Shown: piece by piece, positions 49,841 through 63,200 of the stretch
Layout of the letters: each line of letters starts with the position of its first letter
Position numbering within the stretch: position 1 is the stretch's first letter
From: Ananas comosus
Taxonomy: Eukaryota; Streptophyta; Magnoliopsida; Poales; Bromeliaceae
Direction: 5' to 3'
Length of the DNA: 64,000 bases
NCBI RefSeq assembly: GCF_001540865.1
Contig: NC_033642.1
Coordinates: forward strand, 7,501 to 71,500
Program-made: the position numbers and the translations under genes
The notes under the pieces: generated by a model
What the model was told of the DNA's origin: nothing
Databases searched by the model: none
What the model saw: the letters and a program-made list of their open reading frames with translations, nothing else

Positions 49841-52800
49841 NACCATTCACCGTGTTTAGACACGGTGAATGATTCACCGTGTTCAACTTAATACCCTGGC
49901 CCCAGCCCTGCCCGCGTAGCGTTGACGTGGCGCCTGCGTGGCAGAGACAGGGCCATTTTTGCAATTTTAATTTTGATAGGGCTATTTTTAAAATAAAAAT
50001 TGCTCAGGGGGCTATTTGCAAAAAAAGCCCCTTATTAATGCATCTTATTGTTGGTTGTTTTTTTTTTCTATTTAATATTGGCAAAGATGCCAAGCTTGAG
50101 CATGGTCACATTTGCTGTGTCCATACTCTTGCTATATTATTTAGTTTTAGACTTCCTATATAATTTGAAGCCTCTTTTGATTTTCAAAATAGATGGCCTC
50201 TAGAATCTTGTTCTCAATGTTGTAAAAATATTTTGTGTGGGGTCAAAGTACTACATATCGCCTATGCGGTGGATTAGTTCATTATGGGTGCATATGCAGT
50301 CTATATAAGATACAATATAACAATATGAGAATATAGTTGATAAATAAGATGGAAAACCAGAAGATTTTTTTAAAAAATAATTAATACTTTGTAGATATTC
50401 TTATGGTGCTTTGAGATTATGAAGATTATGTTGAAGTTTCAAGTAACTTATCGGAAGATAGTATGCGAAATACAATATAATGAACAATCGAAGTATGTTC
50501 ACTAAGTTATTATATCACAATTGGGTATTCAAGTGTCTGGCTAGTTAACATGCATAAGTCATGCTAAAATGCGTGAGATTAGACACCTTGTTCAAGCTGC
50601 CTAGTTATGTGGTGTTTAGTCCGTGGGAGCAAGTCGGCAACCGCACAGCATATGTTGGCGTATATGTGGGTGCATGCACCACATTTTAGAATGCTCCTTG
50701 TTCTGACGATATCTGCATGATAAATTTTATGATCATGTTATTGCGAGTTGTTTAAATTGTTTGACTTGTACATTTGTTTTAGGAGGCCAAGAAGGCCATG
50801 CCAGTCATTGGAAAGATTAATGTCACTCCAGTGGAGGAAAAAGTAGTTGATGAGGAACCTATGGTTTATGCTAATAAGCAGGTAAATATTCTAGTTATTA
50901 CAGGTTAATATAAATTCTATTGGTTTGGGTTTTCTTGTAACTGTACAAGTTGTTTACCCTGATTTATCTTTTAGGAGGCAAAACATGTGTTCAAGACCCT
51001 GCTGGAATCTGCAAATGTTGAATCTGATTGGACTTGGGAACAGGTTTAATACTCGTATTCTTTTTTCAGTAATCATTTGACTTGTTCGCTTTTATGAAAC
51101 TATATTTTGAATGGAATTCCCAGACTATGCGAGTTATCATTAATGACAAGAGATATGGTGCTTTAAAGACACTTGGAGAGAGAAAGCAGGCATTTAATGA
51201 GGTTTGTCTGATAGTTTATGGATATTTACAAGTCTATGGTTTTTAATCCGTTTATTTTTTCTTGTTTATTGTATTCTCCTAAGATTTCTTGTAATCTGTT
51301 TATTTCGTTACAGTACTTGGGCCAAAGGAAAAAGCAGGAAGCTGAGGAGAGGCGGATTAAACAGAAAAAAGCCCGAGAAGATTTTACGAGAATGTTAGAA
51401 GTAATATATGTTCTTCTTTGAGAAGGCTTGTTCAATTACTACTTATCTAGTTATGTTTGAGAACATTCACTCAATTACTAGTTATTTCTACATTTATATG
51501 AATTCTTTTATTTCTTATGCAGGAATGCAAGGAACTTACATCATCACTCCGATGGAGGTCTGTTCTTTTATGTACATATATTTGAAATGGAGGATGCTAG
51601 TTAATACTTGATAATATAAGGTTGTTTGGATATAAGTTTGATGGCTATGTAGTACTCAGAGGTTGCTTCTGACATTTCAGTAAAGCAGTTACCATGTTTG
51701 AGGATGATGAGCGGTTCAGTGCGGTAGAGCGTGCTAGGGACCGCGAGGATCTATATGAGAGTTATATGGTGGAGCTTCAGAAGAAGGTTCATGTTCTTGT
51801 TTTTGTAAATACCTACAAGAGTGCTTCTTTAGCTATCCATTTGCACCTATACCTTCCTTTTTTTTGGTCTTGCAGTGGACTTTTTTGCCAGTTGTTTTGT
51901 TTATTTTTCACGATTTTGGGTATCTACATCATGTTTGACTTAAGTTGGTTTGATTGGTCAGCTTAGCCATGCTGGCTAGATTAAAACTGGACGAATTTCT
52001 ATTTAGTTCAGGACAGCAGTTTGTTGTTTGTCTTTTAACGGGGCAAGTTTTTGCATTTATTCTAATATATGTCTTTCTCCAGGAAAGAGCAAAGGCTGCT
52101 GAAGAGCATAAAAGGAATATTATGGAATATAGAGCTTTTCTTGAATCATGTGACTTTATCAAGGTTTTCTTTGAAATGATCCATACTGTTGTAAAACAAT
52201 ACAAGGCAATTCTCGTTCTACTTTGGAAGCCTGACTTTCTATGTGCTTCACTTGTAGGCAAACACCCAATGGAGAAAAGTTCAAGATCGGCTGGAGGATG
52301 ATGAAAGATGCTCTCGACTTGAAAAAATTGATCGGTTGGAGATTTTTCAGGTCAGTGCTTTGACTACTTTATCTTGCAAGCTAACTTGCTGCTTTGTTTG
52401 CTCACTTGTATGTATTGCAGGAGTACATACATGACCTGGAGAAAGAAGAAGTGGAGCAGAGAAAGATACAGAAGGTACAAATTGGTTTCTTTTTTCCCCC
52501 TCCCACTGTCTACGGAGGATATACTCACGTTCTGTATATTAAAAATCAAGGAACAAATAAGGCGACTTGAGCGTAAGAACCGTGATGAGTTTCGCAAGTT
52601 GATGGAAGGACATATTGCTACGGGTGTTCTTACTGCAAAAACACACTGGCGTGATTACTGCATGCAGGTACTTTCGGAATCTTGTCTGTATATAACTACA
52701 TTCAAAATCTATAACATTTGGGTAGTGCTAGTGTTGTATCTTTCTAATACAAAATTGTGATTTCTTCCATGCAGGTCAAGGATTCAGCACCCTACTTGGC

Positions 52801-55800
52801 CGTATCGTCAAACACATCTGGTTCGACTCCAAAAGATCTGTTTGAAGATGTTGCAGAGGAGCTTGATAAACAGGTAAATATTGCCCAAGGAGTTTTGACT
52901 CTTTGTTTTTTTTTTTTTTTTGCAGTGTGATACATTGCTTGTAGTATGTAAACAACTATGTTAAGTTGGTTTTTATGAGTGGTGTGTACGCAAATATTGG
53001 CATTTAATCTAATAGATTGTGCTTTGACCATATTATGCATTCAAGGGCAAGGCTTTAAGTGCCCGTCGGCACGGGCCGTATCCACCGTGCCGTACCGTGC
53101 CAATAAGACATCGGCACGATACAGATTCCGTGCCGATGGCACAGCTCAAAAACCTCTATTCTTTAAATTAGTAAGTAATTTCCTCAATAAAGTTTAAAAG
53201 ATGTGATAAAAAGACATAATAAATAGTTAGAATATTTTGTTGCTAAAAAAAATAAATATTTCATACTATTATGTGTCGGCATACAAGAATTTTTTTGACC
53301 TGCACGCATCGGCACGGCTCGGCATGCACCATGCCGTACCGTGCCGGCAAGTTTCAGGCACGACCCTGTGCCACGGCACTTAAATCTTTGTTCAAGGGTA
53401 TGAAATATAAAATTCGATATTATTCAAAGGTAATAAATATAAAATTCGATAACAGTATGATTTAATGATTTGGCTTACCTATCATTTTCTCAATAACTTA
53501 GTCGTCATGTCATGACATCAAACGTAGACATTAGATCTGTTTATTTCATCCGCCCATTTGGAAAATTTTGCTCATATCATATCTACTGAACTGATGAAAA
53601 ACCTGTAGTTTTAACTTCTATTTTACTTTTGGGTAATTGGCAGTATGATGAGGACAAGGCCCAAGTTAAGGAGGCTATGAAGGTTGGAAAGGTAGTTGAT
53701 GGTTTTTTTTTTTTTTTTTCTTTTTTTCTTTGTATTGCCGACAGAAGGTAGTAACCAGATCCTATTTTCAGATTGTTTTGGCCTCTTCCTGGACTTTTGA
53801 GAACTTCAAATCTGCTATTTCAGAGGAAGGTACTCTTAAAGGAAAAGGAATATCTGATATAAACCTCAAGGTATTATTACTCTTTATGATCTTTTGAGAC
53901 TGAAGTTAGAGAAATTAGACGAACCGAAGAAAAGCTAATTTTCCCCCATTTTGTAGTGTTTCTTGACATTTCATCAACATTTTGTGCAATATTTATTACT
54001 TTCAAATGTGACACAAATTGTTCTTCCAGTAAGTTTGCATAACACCTGTAAGAGATAGTATGCTGCAGATCAGCCAAATATGCCAAATTTTCATGCAGGG
54101 AAGATAACTCTGTAAATGAGAATTGGACGTCTAATTTTGAATTGAGTTGCATATGCTGTAAACTTAATTTTAGGTCAAGGGCTCAACTTGCAATATTGTT
54201 CCTGTTATAAACTTAGTGGCTTATTTTGGTTTCAACCTGTAACTGTCCTGCACAATAAATAGTTCAGGGCGCTCAAACTCATTATAGAGTATTTGATTTA
54301 TCCATTTTATATATCATTAATTATGAGCGCTGGGGTTAATTCCCAATTTTTATGGTGTATAGTGTTAGTTTTGCAGCACAACTTATATCTGGAGGTATCA
54401 TTCTTTCCTCTACGCCAGTATTCTGTGGTCTGATACGCAATAATAGAAAATCGTTACAACGACTGCCGTGAATAAACACAGTTAATTATTATCTCAATGC
54501 AGTCTATTGTTGTTGATGAGTTGGCTCTCTAGGTAAAGTGTGGTGGACTTAAACCGATTGACCTGTCATTATCTTTATGTTGGGTGATGCGAGAAAACGA
54601 AGGCATTAGATTGTATTTGGGCTCAATTCTGCTTCTAGAAATGATTATTATCCCTCAAAGATTACTTCCAGGCTCCAGCTTAACTCAAAAGCAACAACTA
54701 GAAAGAATATATCACTCATCAATTCATCATGGTTTTTGACACTTCTGTTCGGAAGTCGCACCTGTTCTGAGCGGCTAACTTCTACAAGCCATAGTAATAT
54801 TACTTTGCATTGACCTAGATTTAGTACATTGACCATTATAGGAGAGTCTGTGCTTGAGAATGTGGTTCTATTATCATACTTCCGAATAGCATATATGATT
54901 GTTGGCATGTTTGGCTATTCAAGGGGGAATTTATCAATTGCCTGTATGTGAAGCGACCAAGTTTGTGTCTTAAAGCTCTATGCCACACTCCCCATTCAGG
55001 TGTGCGCCTCCTGAGGCATAGTGAGGCATATTCCCTTTTTTTTTCTTCTTTTTTTTTTCCCGCCTCGGTGGGCGTTCGAATCCTGCCTGTCAATTGAGGT
55101 GCCACTTACAAAGCTTCCCGCACATGGAATCTTCTTATTCAAAGGCATGCTCACATCCATGCAAGTACTGCAATATGTGTCGTGCCGATGGTTAAATGGC
55201 AAACCCCTCTCTTGGGGGTGTCATTTTGAGATTGTTTGCTTATGACTTTTCCAACTATTGTACTACTCCGCATCAACCATGTGAATCATTTAGTTCTAGT
55301 CTTTATTATCAGTCTTGTCACAGCTAAAGAAATATAGGAATGCTGGATTATAATTGATCAGTAAACAAGCAGTTGTTTTTCACATATCCTTGTTCCTTTT
55401 TGGATTTGTTGTCGACATGTTATGTTGTTTCTGTAATTGAACTTTTGATAAGCATTTTTTTCAGGCAGAATTTCTCCACCACATTCAATGGGGCTTGACC
55501 TATTGTTTTCTTGTTGATTTGCAGCTTGTATTCGATGAGTTAATGGAAAGGCTAAGGGAGAAGGAGGAAAAAGAGGCTAAAAAGCGCCAACGTCTTGGAG
55601 ATAATTTTTCTGATCTCCTCTACTCGATCAAAGTATTATAGCTTCACCTCTGCAAGCTGATATTAAATTATGAAGTGTTTGTCCAGTCATCATTGAAATT
55701 ATTTTTTTGATGTTATTTTGTAGGAAGTGACAGCATCTTCAAAATGGGATGACTGCAAGTCACTTTTTGAAGATAGCCAAGAGTACAGGTAGTTCATGTT

Positions 55801-57359
55801 GCATCATTTGGTATCTACCTTTTCCTTTGATTTCTATCTGTCTCAATTTATAATGGCATCCATTCATTTTTAGGGCCATTGGAGACGAGGCATTTGCAAA
55901 AGAGATTTTTGAAGAGTATATTGCACAGTTACAAGAAAAGCTGAAAGAGAAGGAACGCTTGAGAGAAGAAGAGAAGGTAAAAATATACTTGTTTCCTTTG
56001 TCGGTTGTCAAAAAATCTTGCAGCTCAACAAGCCAGTACTCGTTTATTTACTAAATTAGCCAAGCTCAGTTGGCTTAGTGGACTGAGTATAATCTGGGCT
56101 CAGTTGCTCGATCTTGGCCGGAAGAAGCTCAAGTATAGTATTTATGTTTCTTTTGTATATAAACGTAGTTGTCAAGGTTGTAGAATGAGGTGTCAATGTA
56201 GTGGTAAATATTTTGTTTCTCTTTTCAATCGTCGCGGGATCAAAACCTCAACTTTGGCTTTTTATTCTTGGAATCTTTGTTGTGAACTTTTGATCCAGCG
56301 AGTGAACTTTTGATTTTTAGATAGGATAGTAAATGGATATTTAGATAGGAGATTAAATGGGTAGTTTCTTTGATGAGCTAATCTATCAAGCTCGAGGGAG
56401 CTCAATGAATTGATCAGCTGATCTTGAGCTTGGAGCTTTCTTGCTTGTCGCAAGCTCGATCAATGCTCGAGCTTGTCTAATATGAGCTAAGCTGATCAGA
56501 GGTTTGGCACGGTAGTATACAACTCAGGTTTTGGCATGGCACAACATGCAGCATGATTTGTATCGGAACTGGGAAACTGTTGTTGTCAAAGGTGAGCACC
56601 TGGTTAGCCTAGGCACTCGTAGAGGCTAGGAATCCCACTGCCTTTTGGCAATCCTAAGGTTGACCTAAATGCTCACTGACCGTGCCTAGTCAAGCACCTC
56701 AGGCAAGGTGAAATGTGACCAAGGGACGCACCTTGTTGAGTATCTGTTGAGTTCTCCAAATGTATAAGAAAAGAGCACAAGTGAATTCAATTTGACTTCT
56801 CTATTGGCAGGCTAAGAAAGAAAGAGAAAAAGAAGAGAAAGTGAAAAAAAAGGAGAAGGAGAGAAAGGAGAAAGAGAGAGAGCGTGACAAAGAAAAGGGA
56901 AAGGATAGATCCAAGAGGGACGAAACAGAGAGCGAAACTGCTGATCTGGACAGCCATGGTTCGAAGGATCGAAAAAGGGAGAAGGATAGAGAGAGAAAAT
57001 ACCGAAAACGCCATCATAATGCACCTGATGATGGAAGCTCTGAAAAAGATGAGAAAGAAGACTCTAAGAAGTCACGGAGGCATAGCAGCGACCACAAAAA
57101 ATCTAGGAAGGTTAGAAAGAAGGAAATGCTCACTTAAAATTGTTCCAAATCCTCAGGAAATATACTATACTGACCTTTTATGTATCCCCACATGTATGAA
57201 ATTCTATTTTACTTTTTCCTGCAGCATGCATATGCTTCTGATTCGGATAGCGAAAATAGACACAAAAGGCATAAGAAAGACCGAGATGGATCCCGTAGAA
57301 ATGGTGCACATGAGGAGCTCGAGGATGGGGAACTCGGAGAAGATGGGGAAATCCGTTAA
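41373..57359 (+). CDS. PRP40A: Pre-mRNA-processing factor PRP40A-like, complete, 28 exons
   Basis: PRP40 is a U1 snRNP-associated splicing factor that helps bridge the 5' splice site and branch point; plant versions also bind the polymerase II tail. Exons (all GT-AG): 41373-41405, 41579-41647, 41741-42040, 42150-42329, 42449-42525, 42721-42790, 48170-48222, 48357-48414, 48606-48979, 49087-49159, 50783-50881, 50975-51043, 51124-51201, 51314-51400, 51523-51557, 51681-51786, 52083-52163, 52258-52350, 52421-52474, 52551-52667, 52775-52873, 53644-53691, 53772-53870, 55525-55632, 55724-55788, 55874-55976, 56811-57110, 57225-57359. Sum 3063 nt, 1020 residues. Layout: Pro/Gln-rich N-terminus (1-205), WW1 (W210, YYY 221-223, W232), WW2 (W251, YYY 262-264, W273), a Ser/Thr-rich linker (281-430), about five FF repeats (463-870), a Lys/Glu/Arg-rich coil and tail ending DGEIR. 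Intron 6 spans 5.4 kb; introns 6, 10 and 21 carry MITEs. Confidence 0.96.
43415..43450 (+). repeat. GTT trinucleotide microsatellite in PRP40 intron 6
   Basis: About nine TGT/GTT triplets in a row, then imperfect TTGCTGTTGC. It is intronic. Confidence 0.9.
46792..47021. mobile_element. Tourist-like MITE (PIF/Harbinger type), PRP40 intron 6
   Basis: The left end GGCTTAGTTTGGTATTGAGG and the right end (complement GGCTTCGTTTGGGATTGCGG) form terminal inverted repeats. The 3-bp target duplication TTA flanks both ends (46789-46791 and 47022-47024), diagnostic of PIF/Harbinger. About 230 bp; no coding capacity. Confidence 0.82.
49505..50039. mobile_element. Mutator-like MITE, 9-bp target duplication, PRP40 intron 10
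   Basis: CTTATTAAT at 49505-49513 and 50031-50039 flank a 517-bp element starting GGGCTTTTTTTGCA and ending TGCAAAAAAAGCCC. The arms (about 49514-49720 and 49842-50030) are long imperfect inverted repeats, typical of Mutator-like elements with 9-bp duplications. Inside, ACACGGTGAA/TTCACCGTGT words recur and can pair. A (TA)n run of about 30 bp and the N at 49841 lie between the arms. Confidence 0.9.
53040..53398. mobile_element. hAT-type MITE, 8-bp target duplication, PRP40 intron 21
   Basis: TTCAAGGG at 53040-53047 and 53391-53398 flank 53048-53390. The ends CAAGGCTTTAAGTGCC and (complement) CAAAGATTTAAGTGCC match at 14 of 16 positions. Both arms carry GC-rich GGCACGG/CCGTGCC words. The 8-bp duplication and CA.NG-type ends point to the hAT superfamily. 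343 bp, no coding frame. Confidence 0.88.
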
Positions 57360-60257
57360 GTTTTTGTCACCTTTATAGTTGTTAGTTATTCAGCATGTTC
57401 TTCGCCGGCAACTTTCCTCACTATCTGTTCCATGCATAGCTTTGTCAGTGAGTTACCTATGCTAGACGTTATGCAATGATTAACTACATTTCTGTTTTGT
57501 CATTGTAATCAACCTTTTCCTGTACCTTTTTACTTTCTGCAATGTTGGCTTTCATTTATAAACTTCTTAATGAAAGTATAATCTAGTTACTCCACCTGGC
57601 TACATGTCTTCTTTTTTTTTTTTTTTTAACAAAAAAACAAAAAGATTCTGGTAGTTCTGTTTTGAAGGTTGTTATGAATACAGAGAGAGCTAAATGTACT
57701 AAAATTGTGGTTGTCCTTGTTCCTTTCCATGTGTGTACTTGTACTTGTTCACCAGCATGTTGTAGTTTTAGCATCTTCTTGTTTAAATTTCTGCAAAATG
57801 TTAAGTATTTAACGGTGCATATGTATGCTTTTGCATTTTTTTTTTCTATTTTTCATATTGAGGTAATTTTTTTATACTTTTATATTCTCTGTGTATGCCG
57901 CTGTAATGGTGGGATGTCAAAAACTATTGCAATGATTGTGTCAATCATTTGCAAATCGGTCACTAATCACAATATATGGTTTTTCTTTTAGTAAATATGA
58001 ATTGTGTATCTCCGAATTCTTGTTGTGTGTGAGGAAGTGTCTAGAGGAATCGCGATTGCACGCTTTGCAGAGAAAATTGTACGTTGAGAAGTATGTATTC
58101 CTTACCGGCACTGGCTGGTAATACTGTACTTGGATTCAAGAACTTAGCTGAACTTCACTCTAGTATGAACTTGTTCAGGCAGTTTGCTTGTGGCCGTCTA
58201 CTCTCGATTCTCTGTTTTTACCATTCCATAAGGTAAAATGCCTACCAATTGTATTTCTAACTTAAGCCATCGTAGGCCCTTATAGTCTTACATCTGTAGA
58301 GAGGTAGGTTTTTCATTGTTGGGAGGATTATTATGTTTGCCTTGCCATTTTTTCATTAGTAAGTGCCTCATCTTGTTTTGCTTACATGCAAACTCTTATT
58401 TACCATCAACACTAACAGTTTAAGTTAATAGGATAATCAAAAAATTTTTTGATGGTTAGATCATCAGCTGAATGAATTGCCATTCTGCACTGTGTAACAT
58501 CATTTTGGACTATTAACTGCTGAACCGATAATTTGAGCTTATTAATGAAATATCAGTTGAATGTATGGCTATGGCAGAAATGAACATATTCTTGCTTTAT
58601 GTTTTAGGTACTCAGAAAATTCTTCTATGTTATGGTGCATGTGGCATTTTTGTACTGTACGTGGGTGCAGGTGTAAACAGTAGTGGCTTTCAACTGCATT
58701 GTAGCATGTTCGCATATTGATTGCAGTAGCTTTGTACGAAATATGCTGCAAATAAAGAATGATCCTAAATATGGAATAATGAAAAGAAGCATTATTTTGC
58801 ATTGAAATCAAACTTGTGATTTACAGTCCAAAATTGGTTTAGAGAATGTAGTACTAAAAAGAAGCATAAAAGAGGGCTCAATTTATGCATCTTAAAAGCA
58901 TCTTATACTATTAATGCGGCACAGAGGCGATGCCCGACTGCCTGCTGGAGCTAACTTTAAGCCGATCGATTCTTTTTTACTGCACCTGAAGTGTTCTGTA
59001 ACAAGTGATGGTAGTGAGCTCAGGATTGATTATGCTAGATTAAAAAATACTCTTTCAATTCCGCCCGAGGCAAAGAGTTTTAACTATGTTATATCTGGTT
59101 AAGGTGGCAGACGGTATGGAATTTCGATGGTTCAACTGTTCAAGGCACATCTATTTTGAGGCGTTTGTGAAAAGGACTAGGGCAGAACCATGCACCATAG
59201 GGCATGCCTGGACGAAAGAAAGTTCTGTCATGACTGTGAGACGACGTGCAGGCTGGCAGTGTGGAAGGCATGTTGTCGCCGAAGTGACATAACTTGAAGG
59301 GTGACAAAATCGGCATTCCAGGTAACAACGACCATCTTACCGCATAGTATGAGCGAAGGAGCACTCTGAGAAGGTGCGCAAGCTTGCTAAGGCCAAAATA
59401 GGATCGTTTTCATAGATAAATTCAATCAAGGCTACAGACGGATAAGCAGACATATCAAAAGGACCATCTCAGAGGCGTCAATAAGGCAAGCGACAGCGAT
59501 ACAGATGGGAGCATCTTTTAGCTGTATCTGCTGATTATATTTAAGGCCACAAAGACAACACAAGCAGCAAAATGTAAAAGAAAAACTCTCTTGACGCACA
59601 AAGCACTGCTTCCCCAGACAGACATCCCATCTGCTGATATGCATGTCGGGGAGGATTCAGATTTCGGGCACTGCCAACTTTGCAGCAATCATTCCTAGTT
59701 CAGGTCAAAGCAGCTGACCTGCATTGCGAGTAGGTCGCACTTCATCGCGCTTCATCTCCAAAATATATAATAAATGATTTTAAAAAGATGATAATCGACA
59801 CACACAACAAATAGCTGAAACAAAAGGAGAAAGAAAAGTAACATGAAAGAGTGGGGTCCATATTTTATTGCTTGCCTCGGCATAGAGTAGCATACATTGC
59901 AGTTGCATAGGATTGATTGCTGAACTTTGTGCCTGGGCGGATGATAGTGATACTGCCTCCCCAAATTACTTGAAATACGGGTTGTGGTAAACCCTTTTAT
60001 GTTCAGCTGCTGCTAAGATACTGTGGCTGGTGGTATCCTGCACCTTTTACTTGTGAATAACAGAACACAACAATTGATATACTGTACAAAGGAAGATAAA
60101 ATGCGAATCCTTTTTTTTTTTTTTTTTTTTCGTTTTCTGCAGCAAGAATCTTTCCGTAGAAAAGGACTTTTACATTCCATACTTTTTGTTGAGAAGTACT
60201 TAAAAGTAGTAATAGGGAGATAAAAACTTATTTGCAATCATGCTGTTGGACCACAGG
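57360..60257. other. Convergent 3' region between PRP40 and WAT1-like gene
   Basis: Holds the 3' ends of both genes. T runs near 57606-57630 and 60112-60131, and scattered AATAAA-like words, are present. A less AT-rich block at about 58910-59300 has interrupted frames (up to 74 codons) but no recognised protein; it could be part of a 3' untranslated exon or old gene debris. No RNA gene was identified. Confidence 0.45.
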
Positions 60258-63200
60258 CTAGGGTATCATAGAAGAGCTGGAGCATTTTTCTAATGTCTTG
60301 AGGCTTGGTGGATCCTCATGAAGAAGAGGGTCCATGTTTTCATTCGCATAATCAATCGATCTGGCTGCTTTTGCCTCCCTGTGACGAGCCCAAGTGACCA
60401 CGTATAGGCCAGCAATAATTAAAACCCCACCAATAATGCTGCAAGGATACCAGAATAGAAACCAATACAATGAGATTCAAATCATCCGACTTTACAAAAT
60501 TATGCAAATAATAACACCATAGCACATAGATTTGTTCATATTAGGACAACCGCACATATAAAATGAATCATACCCACAAGAAAAACCATGAGAGATATCA
60601 TCTAGCCAAGTGTGACAGAGAGTAGGGGCAAACCTTCCGAGAAAGATGGGCGTTCCCAGGAAGAGGGTTGACAAGAAGGTAGACATCGCAGGTTGAAGTG
60701 GATTGTACAGAGCCACTATTGAAGGCCCTAAAATTTTGTTGGACCAAGTCATTATAGCATAGTTGAGAGAAGAGGCAACAATTCCCTGAAAGTTGCAAGT
60801 TCAATATTGTTAGAAGTTTACAATGGTTTGACAAACCATTATGTATTTTCCGCCAAAGCATTTCCCGGTATTATGTTTAAGCAGAATGTTCACTAGCAAC
60901 TAAATAGAATGCATAATACCTATTACATTCTACAGATTAGAAAGTAGGTACATCAACTCACAGCATACAAGACAGCAATAATTTCGGTTGGTGTTAACAT
61001 CCAGTCTTTATATCCGGTTGTAGCGAATAATCCAGTCAATACCATTAAGATAGTCGCGAAAAAGTATGAGTATGCGGTCAAAGAAAGGCTAGCAGGATAT
61101 GTCTTTAACACTGGAGCCTGCAAATTGAAAATCCTCACATGAATGCACACACACAAAACTATCAAAGTGTACAAAATAATTAGAACCAGAAGGTAGTAAT
61201 AACAAGAAGTAGATCCTGAGTAGTTAACAATACTAATTCCTTGTACAGAGGAAATCCAAGGGTAATAAACTTTTATTTCTCAGACTAAATTAACAGCATA
61301 AACCGTGTGGATTTCCTAGAGTAGAAATTGAATCTTTAAAAAGTTCACAAATTGCTGAACAAAATAAAGCTATTAAAAGGGCATATTACTAAATTAGTGA
61401 AATAAGTCAAATAACAATTCTTCCAGGAAAAGAAAAGAAATTTGTGTTCTGCATAATGGAATTTAGTTTAACACCACCAAATAAACTAGCTAAGTTCAGA
61501 AGAAATGCAATCAGAGTGCCTACTGCATCCTAGTAAGCAACTTATTAATCTATCATTCCTAAGGTTGACATTCAGGATATGCTACTTGCTTTTGTGCAAT
61601 GTAAAGCGAGGAAGACTTTGAAGCATGTTTACCATCTGATTCTGCTGAAATGCAACAATTCTGAGCAGCAGCACTTCCGTGGGAGGAGCCTAGCAAGGAG
61701 AAAGTATCTCCCTAGATATATTCCTACTCCTACCAAAACTAGGAATTATAACCAAAATGACCACCTTATCCCTGAATATTGATTCCCAGTTAGCAAGGAT
61801 AACCATTATTCTAGCCTTATTCCTAAGTAAATGGTGATTAAATGGTGACTAATGGATGGCTCATTAAAGAGGTGTAAAGTAGAGGGAGCACAAGCCAGTG
61901 GAGGTATATATAATGTAGAGTGATTACTGCTGGATGCATTACATTTAGTTGTCTAGAAATAATTTGTGTGAAAAAGCCCAACGTGTTGACATAAGCACAA
62001 GCAATTAAGATATTGAACTACTATTGAATGGAAGTAGGAAGAAAAGATTTTCCCTTTTCTAGCAAGTTATATTGCGATTCCTACATTTAGTAACAACATT
62101 CTAAGAAAGAATTAACAAAACCAATATATATGTAAATTATATCACCAAAATAAAGGATATGGTTCTTTTAGGCATGTCTGGTTTTTGCATGTCAAATGCA
62201 TGTCTATTGCCTTCGAGTAAATGAACAGCTCAATACATCATACAATATCGACACTTCATCTTATTGATGATCAAGCAAGCCTTGTGAGCTACTACAATAT
62301 ATTCATATGATTCAACCATAATTGGACGCGTACAAGCAGAGCAATTACAAATACTCTAAATACTTTATCCAAGCTATATTTAGAAGGTAGCAACTACGGC
62401 AACCTAAAAAAGACTTATGATAGAAGTTCTCTCAACAGATATGTTCAAGAAATTGCATCAGTTCTACTTGTTTCATGTCCACAATAAGTATCTTATTTGT
62501 GTAAATGTATTCTTTTTATTATTAACGACAATTAAGTCTTCTCAACTTCAACTTTGCTCTAAGCATATCGAAGACTCCAAACTGAAAAAGAAAAGACCGA
62601 CCAAGTACTGACATGACAGTAGTACATGCCATCTTCGCTTCATTCTTTTTATTTCTAATGGGCATCATCTAGATTACCATCCTTCTGAATAAAATCCAAA
62701 TCTCTTTCCTAGGCCTACTTTTTAAATATAAGTCTAGCATATTTTCTGAAAATTCCATGTCGAGTATTATAGGATCCACCATTGTGAGATTTAACAATGC
62801 GTCTGAAATCCTAATAGAGTATACCTGCAAAACTAGATAAGCAGCCATTAAGAAACAGTTTCCAATTAAGCATAAAACACCAAGGTGCCACTTCTCAATT
62901 CCAAATCCCAGCATTTGAGATGCTAACCATCCAACCATATGTGAATTAGCATTAATGCTTAGCTCATTCTGGCTCACAGTATCAGAGCTATCTACTCCAT
63001 ATAGAGCAGGCCCTTTATAGAAGACCATTAAGACAGCGCCAGAAACACAGACAAGAGTCCCTGCAACTTTCACCCGGCCATCATTTGCAAGCAAGTTCAC
63101 CGTCTCAACACTGCGCCAATTGATAACTACTATCAAACTTTCATATGAACCAAAAGTATATAAACGCAAAGCAAGGAGCAATCAAATACTCACCCTAATA

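Noticed and set aside
55021..55245. Possible second SINE type or tRNA relic (GTTCGAATCC near 55075, TGGTTAAATGG near 55189, T run at the left)
   Set aside because: The A-box-like word lies downstream of the B-box-like word on the same strand, and no target duplication was found.
58914..59292. Possible small gene downstream of PRP40
   Set aside because: Only interrupted short frames, no recognised domain, no convincing splice pairs.
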